From Methyloligella solikamskensis (lineage in GTDB: Bacteria > Pseudomonadota > Alphaproteobacteria > Rhizobiales > Methyloligellaceae), in assembly GCF_042676065.1 (NCBI RefSeq), contig NZ_JBHTJO010000001.1:1240001-1304000 (forward strand): DNA of 64,000 nucleotides, in the 5' to 3' direction. Below are positions 60,308-64,000 of the stretch, in pieces. The position numbers and the translations under genes were made by a program. Below the pieces are notes generated by a model, which saw only the letters and a list, made by a program, of their open reading frames with translations, ran no database searches and was not told where the DNA came from. Within the stretch, counting starts at the first letter, position 1, and every line of letters begins with the position of its first letter.

Positions 60308-61778
60308 CGTTGGCCGGCTTGTTGTCTTCGGTTTTCTCGTTTGGGCTGTTGGCGAACGCGCTCAGGATCCGCGCCCAGCTTCGCGTGCCCTTCACGAAGC
60401 TCTTCAGATTGTACTTCTCGTTCGGTGCGTGGATGCGGTCGTCGGGTAGGGCGAAGCCGATGAGCAGCGCGTCCATGCCGAGCGCATTGCGGAAAGATTC
60501 CACGATCGGAATGGAGGCGCCGCAGCCGAGGCGTACGGGCGGTACGTCCCATTCGTCCTGAAGCGCTTGGGCGGCGGCTTGGAATTCCGGGCTCGCCATG
60601 TCGAACCCGACAGCCGATGCGCCGCCTTCGCCGGTGAAGTGAGCCCGGGCATCGCGGGGCAGGCGCTGATCGATGAACTGGTGAAAGCCGGTGATGACCT
60701 GCTGCGGGTCCTGACCGGGCACGAGGCGAAAGGAGATCTTCGCCGTGGCCTGGCTGGGGATCACGGTCTTGGTGCCGACGCCTGTGTAGCCGCCATAGAT
60801 GCCGTTGATCTCGACGGTGGGGCGCGCCCAGAGCTGCTCCAGCAGACTGTAGCGATCCTCGCCGGCCGCTTCCACGAGACCGATCTCGGCGAGAAAGCCC
60901 GCCTCGTCGAAGCCGAGAGAATTCCACTCGTCGCGTTGCTCCTGGGAGGGCTCGCTGACGCCGTCATAGAAGCCGGGAATGGTGATGCGGCCGTCGGGTC
61001 CGTGCAGTTCGCCGAGCATGGCGCACAGCACCTCGATGGGGTTGCGGACCGGGCCGCCATAGAGACCGGAGTGAAGATCGCGGGCCGGACCAGTGATGGT
61101 CACTTCGGAAAAGGCAAGGCCGCGGAGAAAGGCGGTGATGGCCGGCGTGTTGCCGTCCCACTGATTGGTGTCGCAGACGAGCGCGATATCGGCCTTCAGC
61201 TCGTCGCCGGTCTCGGCGAGGAACGGTAGGAGGGACGGGCTTGCCGATTCCTCCTCGCCTTCGAGAAGCACGGTGACCGCGACGGGCAGGCTGCCGGAGG
61301 TCTCGATATAGGCGCGGCAGGCCTCGATGAAGGTCATGACCTGACCCTTGTCGTCGGAGGCGCCGCGGGCGGTGATCACCTCGCCATAGGTCGGGTGCTC
61401 GGCGATGCGCGGCTCGAAGGGCGGCGTGTCCCACTCTTCAAGCGGATCGGCCGGCTGCACGTCGTAATGGCCGTAGAATAGAACATGGGGCTTAGCCTCA
61501 CCGTCCTCGGGCCGCCAGTGGGCGACAACCATCGGCTTGCCTTCGGTGGGCCGGACGGAGGATTCGAAGCCGAGCTCGCGCAGCTGGCCGGCGCACCATT
61601 CGGCGGCCTCCAGGCAGTGGTGATGGTAGGCCGGGTCCGTCGAGATGCTTTCGATTTTCAGAAACTCGAACAGCCTGTCGCGCGCGGCCTGCTCGGTGTC
61701 GGAGAGGCGGCGAAGCGCGCTCTGCAGGTCGTTGTCGTGGGATGCGGGGGAGTCTTGCTGGTCGGATGACGTGGTCAC
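60300..61778 (-). CDS. M20 family dipeptidase
   Basis: 492-residue zinc-dependent M20 peptidase of the carnosinase-like dipeptidase branch. The metal and catalytic motifs are LFYGHYDVQPADP, RGASDDKGQ, LLEGEEESASP and VCDTNQWD, then a dimerisation domain with RDLHSGLYGG, and the final metal histidine in HAPNEKYN. There is no signal peptide, so it is cytosolic. It is the first gene of the pair with RNase T2. Confidence 0.93.
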   Translation of the reverse strand: MTTSSDQQDSPASHDNDLQSALRRLSDTEQAARDRLFEFLKIESISTDPAYHHHCLEAAEWCAGQLRELGFESSVRPTEGKPMVVAHWRPEDGEAKPHVLFYGHYDVQPADPLEEWDTPPFEPRIAEHPTYGEVITARGASDDKGQVMTFIEACRAYIETSGSLPVAVTVLLEGEEESASPSLLPFLAETGDELKADIALVCDTNQWDGNTPAITAFLRGLAFSEVTITGPARDLHSGLYGGPVRNPIEVLCAMLGELHGPDGRITIPGFYDGVSEPSQEQRDEWNSLGFDEAGFLAEIGLVEAAGEDRYSLLEQLWARPTVEINGIYGGYTGVGTKTVIPSQATAKISFRLVPGQDPQQVITGFHQFIDQRLPRDARAHFTGEGGASAVGFDMASPEFQAAAQALQDEWDVPPVRLGCGASIPIVESFRNALGMDALLIGFALPDDRIHAPNEKYNLKSFVKGTRSWARILSAFANSPNEKTEDNKPANDA

Positions 61779-61809
61779 GGCGGCTCCGATGGAAACAGAA
61801 AAAGAGCGG

Positions 61810-61832
61810 GCGCGCCAGGAGCCCTGGCGCGC
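61810..61832. terminator. hairpin between csp and the dipeptidase gene
   Basis: GCGCGCCAGG/CCTGGCGCGC with a short loop. On the minus strand a T tract follows after a few bases. It backs up the csp terminator at 61851-61877. Confidence 0.45.
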
Positions 61833-61850
61833 TTAAAAGCCTCGCGCGTC

Positions 61851-61877
61851 AAAAGGACGGCGCCCCTAGGGGCGCCG
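61851..61877 (-). terminator. rho-independent terminator of the second cold shock gene
   Basis: GGCGCCCC/GGGGCGCC (61859-61876) with a very tight loop, followed on the minus strand by TCCTTTT. It lies 22 bp past the csp stop. Confidence 0.7.
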
Positions 61878-61898
61878 GCCATGGCAATGAAGGCGAGG

Positions 61899-62114
61899 TT
61901 ATTCGCCGAGCTGAACGTTGATCGCCTGAGGGCCCTTGCCCCGGCGATCGGGTTCGGTCTCGAAGGTCACCCGAGCCCCTTCGTCCAAAGCCGGCAGGCC
62001 GGAGCGCTGCAGGGCGGAGATGTGTAGGAACACATCCTTTCCGCCGTCGTCCGGCGTGATGAATCCGAAGCCACGTGAGTGATTGAAAAACTTTACGGTC
62101 CCGTTCTGGCGCAT
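61899..62114 (-). CDS. cold shock protein, CspA family
   Basis: 71-residue cold-shock domain closely related to the protein at 14816-15031, sharing NGTVKFFNHSRGFGFI and GGKDVF. RNP1 and RNP2 are intact. ATG 62114 follows AAGGAGC. It likely acts as an RNA chaperone. Two such paralogues 47 kb apart, both as single genes with strong terminators, suggest separate regulation. Confidence 0.93.
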   Translation of the reverse strand: MRQNGTVKFFNHSRGFGFITPDDGGKDVFLHISALQRSGLPALDEGARVTFETEPDRRGKGPQAINVQLGE

Positions 62115-62391
62115 TGGGACGCTCCTTTTCCCTTCCACATCGCCTGCCATGAGGCGACTCACATCACATCAGGCATGTCTGGAAACGGAAAAGACCTCGC
62201 TGCGCCGCTCTACCCGAGCCGCTCTTCGTGTCGATCCGGGTTCGCATCCAGCCCGAAAAGCCCGAAGAGTGTATGAGTGGCTTTGCGGAAAGCGCAAGCC
62301 TCATGATGCGTCAACTCGATGACGGCAACGCCTGTGAAACAAGCGCAAGGTGCGCGTGCAGGCCGCCGCAGAGTCAGGCGAGAGCGCCGGT

Positions 62392-62730
62392 CTAGCGCCG
62401 TGCTTCATTGCAGATCGTGACGGAGCTCGTGCAGCGCACCAGCGCCTTGTCTGTCTCGCAGACCGTGGAGATGAAGGCGGCATCGGGGACGGCGCCGAGC
62501 TCTCCGGCGCGGACGAGGGCAAGCGCCTCGTTGAGCTTCTCTTCGGCGCGCTGCTCCACCCGCTTTGCAGAAAAGCCGCGAGCGGATTCGCTCTCAACGG
62601 TGCAGATCCGCGACGGTGCGGCGGGCGCCGCGTGCAGCTGATCGATCCCCATGACGACGAAGGCGCCGAGGATCAGCAGGATGATGATGAACCCGCGCGG
62701 GGTTATCCGCCGGAGGGGGGAGATCGGCAT
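62392..62730 (-). CDS. membrane-anchored or secreted hypothetical protein
   Basis: 112 residues. One hydrophobic helix at about 14-32 follows a basic start (MPISPLRRITPR), then a soluble domain with three cysteines (RICTVES, VCETDKALVRC, ICNEARR). Cys pairs suggest disulfides in the periplasm. I recognise no family. The coding frame has GC-rich third positions, which supports a real gene. Confidence 0.65.
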   Translation of the reverse strand: MPISPLRRITPRGFIIILLILGAFVVMGIDQLHAAPAAPSRICTVESESARGFSAKRVEQRAEEKLNEALALVRAGELGAVPDAAFISTVCETDKALVRCTSSVTICNEARR

Positions 62731-62862
62731 TCGCGAACCTCATGCAATGCTTCGATGTTGGAGAACAGCGTTCACGACGGAATGCAAAAGACGCGCGACT
62801 GTTCCCGGTAGCAGGGTCGCGTCTTTAGAAAACTCTCGTTTCGGAGTCTTGACGGTTCGCGC

Positions 62863-62895
62863 AAAAGAAAAGGCGCCGGCCGCAGCCGACGCCTT
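62863..62895 (-). terminator. rho-independent terminator of rlpA
   Basis: On the minus strand, AAGGCG-CGGC pairs with GCCG-CGCCTT around TGCG, followed by TTCTTTT. It lies 31 bp past the rlpA stop. Confidence 0.88.
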
Positions 62896-62925
62896 CACGC
62901 CATTCTTTGTGACGTTTTGCTTTCG

Positions 62926-63525
62926 CTAGTTACGGGCGACGCTACGACGGTCGGCCTTCTCGTCCTTCTTTCCGCCGAACAGGCCGCCGGCGAAGATGCC
63001 GTACTGCTTCTTGTCGGAGGCTTCGGTAACGGTGCCGCCGCGCTTCGTGCTCTTGGAGGTCGACTTGAAGGCCTCCTTGGTGCGGTGGCCGGACTTGGCG
63101 ACCTGGGCCATGTGACCGCGGACAACGCGCTTCGACTCAGACTTGGAAGAGGCCTGGGAGACGGCCCGACCGGAGGTGCTGATCCGGACCTGTGCGGTGC
63201 CGGAGCCGATCATGCCGAGATTGGCGGCAGCGGCCTTGGAAACGTCGATCACGCGGCCATGAACGAAGGGGCCGCGATCGTTGATGCGAACGACCACGGA
63301 ACGGCCGTTGCTGAGATTCTCGACCCGCACCTTGGTGCCGAAAGGCAGCGACCGGTGTGCGGCAGTCATCGCATTGGGATTCATCATCTCGCCGCTCGCG
63401 GTGCGCGAGTGGAGAGCATACCAGGAGGCGTGGCCGACTTGGTCGGCGTGAGCCAAGGCGAGAGGCGCAGCGATGACGGCCCCTGCAAGCCCGATAAGAG
63501 ACAGGAAGGCGCGCATATTCAACAT
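62926..63525 (-). CDS. rlpA: septal ring lytic transglycosylase RlpA family protein
   Basis: 199 residues. A signal peptide of about 27 residues ends in AHADQ. The double-psi beta-barrel domain (about 28-115) has GHASWYALHSRTASGEMMNPNAMTAAHRSLPFG-like order and INDRGPFVHGRVIDVS (quoted in parts). The C-terminus is basic and has no SPOR domain, unlike E. coli RlpA. RlpA cleaves denuded peptidoglycan glycan strands at the septum. AAGGAG precedes the ATG 63525. A second ATG three codons later is possible. Confidence 0.9.
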   Translation of the reverse strand: MLNMRAFLSLIGLAGAVIAAPLALAHADQVGHASWYALHSRTASGEMMNPNAMTAAHRSLPFGTKVRVENLSNGRSVVVRINDRGPFVHGRVIDVSKAAAANLGMIGSGTAQVRISTSGRAVSQASSKSESKRVVRGHMAQVAKSGHRTKEAFKSTSKSTKRGGTVTEASDKKQYGIFAGGLFGGKKDEKADRRSVARN

Positions 63526-63823
63526 GCGTGGAGCTCCTTTAGATGTCGGGATTTATTGACGAAAAACTATTGAACCCGTTGTGCACTCATGTGCGAACGA
63601 GCCCGTAACCTAAGGAAAAACAAGGCAGAAAGGCGACTGCCTAGAGGTCACACAAGGGCCATTTATTGATTGGGGAACCTTGTTGTCGAGGCAGGCGTTT
63701 GGGCGCGCCGCCTTGATTGGGCAGGGCGGCAGGAGGAGGCCTCGCAGGCCAGTCCGGAGGGTTATTCAGGCGAATTAGTGCAGGGGCGTCAATAGGTTAG
63801 AAACCATGACGGCCGCGCCTAAG
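63526..63823. other. intergenic region upstream of rlpA
   Basis: About 300 bp. It should contain the rlpA promoter on the minus strand and the 3' flank of the edge gene. I see no clear terminator or promoter match. Confidence 0.5.
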
Positions 63824-64000
63824 TCAGCGATAATTGCGCAGATTGTAGGCGCCGCAGGCCCCTTTGAGCCGGTTGTCGTTGCCAAACCTCTGACACAGAC
63901 GGACCTTGGTGAGGGCATCATTGTGAACTTGGGCGTCCGTCACCTTCTCGCCGTAGGAGCGCGCAACGCGGGCGATCTCCTTCTCGCTGCAATACGGCGT
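63824..64000 (-). CDS. C-terminal end of an unknown protein, 5' end outside window
   Basis: 58 codons are open from the window edge to a TGA at 63824. The peptide has three cysteines (PYCSEKE, RLCQRFG, GACGAYN) and ends LRNYR. Third codon positions are mostly G or C in this frame, unlike the plus-strand frame through the same bases, which supports this strand. Cysteines suggest a periplasmic protein, but I recognise no family. Confidence 0.65.
   Translation of the reverse strand, partial: TPYCSEKEIARVARSYGEKVTDAQVHNDALTKVRLCQRFGNDNRLKGACGAYNLRNYR

Noticed and set aside
63809..64000. Plus-strand open frame at the right edge
   Set aside because: Its third codon positions are less GC-rich than the minus-strand frame, which also has a sensible stop at 63824.

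Overview
The window reads as a stretch of chromosome from a GC-rich alphaproteobacterium, most likely of the order Hyphomicrobiales (Rhizobiales). Lineage signs are the Usg and BA14K-like proteins, the MoxR/DUF58/DUF4159 cluster beside DUF1285, a fused-free petABC operon, PetP/PetR-type regulators next to ilvE, the uvrC-pgsA-moaD-moaE order, and a CIRCE-controlled groESL operon. I could not fix the genus. I found no rRNA, tRNA or CRISPR array.

Layout. Bases 1-5500: a minus-strand MoxR ATPase/DUF58/BatA-like operon facing DUF1285, a small membrane protein and a CCA-adding enzyme. 5560-15100: a glyoxalase-like protein, groEL-groES with CIRCE and terminator, usg, a DM13 protein, a large autotransporter, a fatty acid desaturase, a BA14K-like protein and a cold shock gene. 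15400-17520: hemF with a duplicated 3' end flanking a lower-GC two-gene module. 17990-20720: petABC for the cytochrome bc1 complex. 20950-25110: methionine and purine salvage (mtnP, apt, mtnA) and an MgtC-family membrane protein. 25270-35960: an aldolase/dehydrogenase fusion, a chemoreceptor, ychF-pth-rplY, a drug-type ABC exporter, a panE-like reductase and L-lactate dehydrogenase. 36020-39070: a compact three-gene phosphorelay cluster. 39100-47650: a GlcG-like protein, prs, a lipoprotein, pgeF-midA-lgt, ubiK, a YbjN protein, proC and a TetR/COQ9-like protein. 47660-53610: a sensor kinase with PetR/PetP, then ilvE, bluB, moaE, moaD and pgsA. 53700-64000: uvrC, an SDR, two outer membrane proteins, a methyltransferase, secreted RNase T2, a dipeptidase, a second cold shock gene, RlpA and a partial gene at the edge.

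Most of the window is housekeeping. The genes suggest an aerobic respiring cell: bc1 complex, oxygen-dependent HemF, ubiquinone accessory factor UbiK and flavin L-lactate dehydrogenase. The methylthioadenosine and adenine released by polyamine metabolism are recycled by mtnP, apt and mtnA.

The most unusual locus is at hemF. Its last 123 bases occur twice, 973 bp apart. The copies share a 74-base identical core, and outside it six of seven differences are silent. Between them lie two overlapping genes at about 49% GC, one of them an XRE-type regulator. This is what an integrative element leaves when it inserts in the 3' end of a coding gene and restores it, but no integrase remains. The two-gene module may be an undescribed toxin-antitoxin-like pair.
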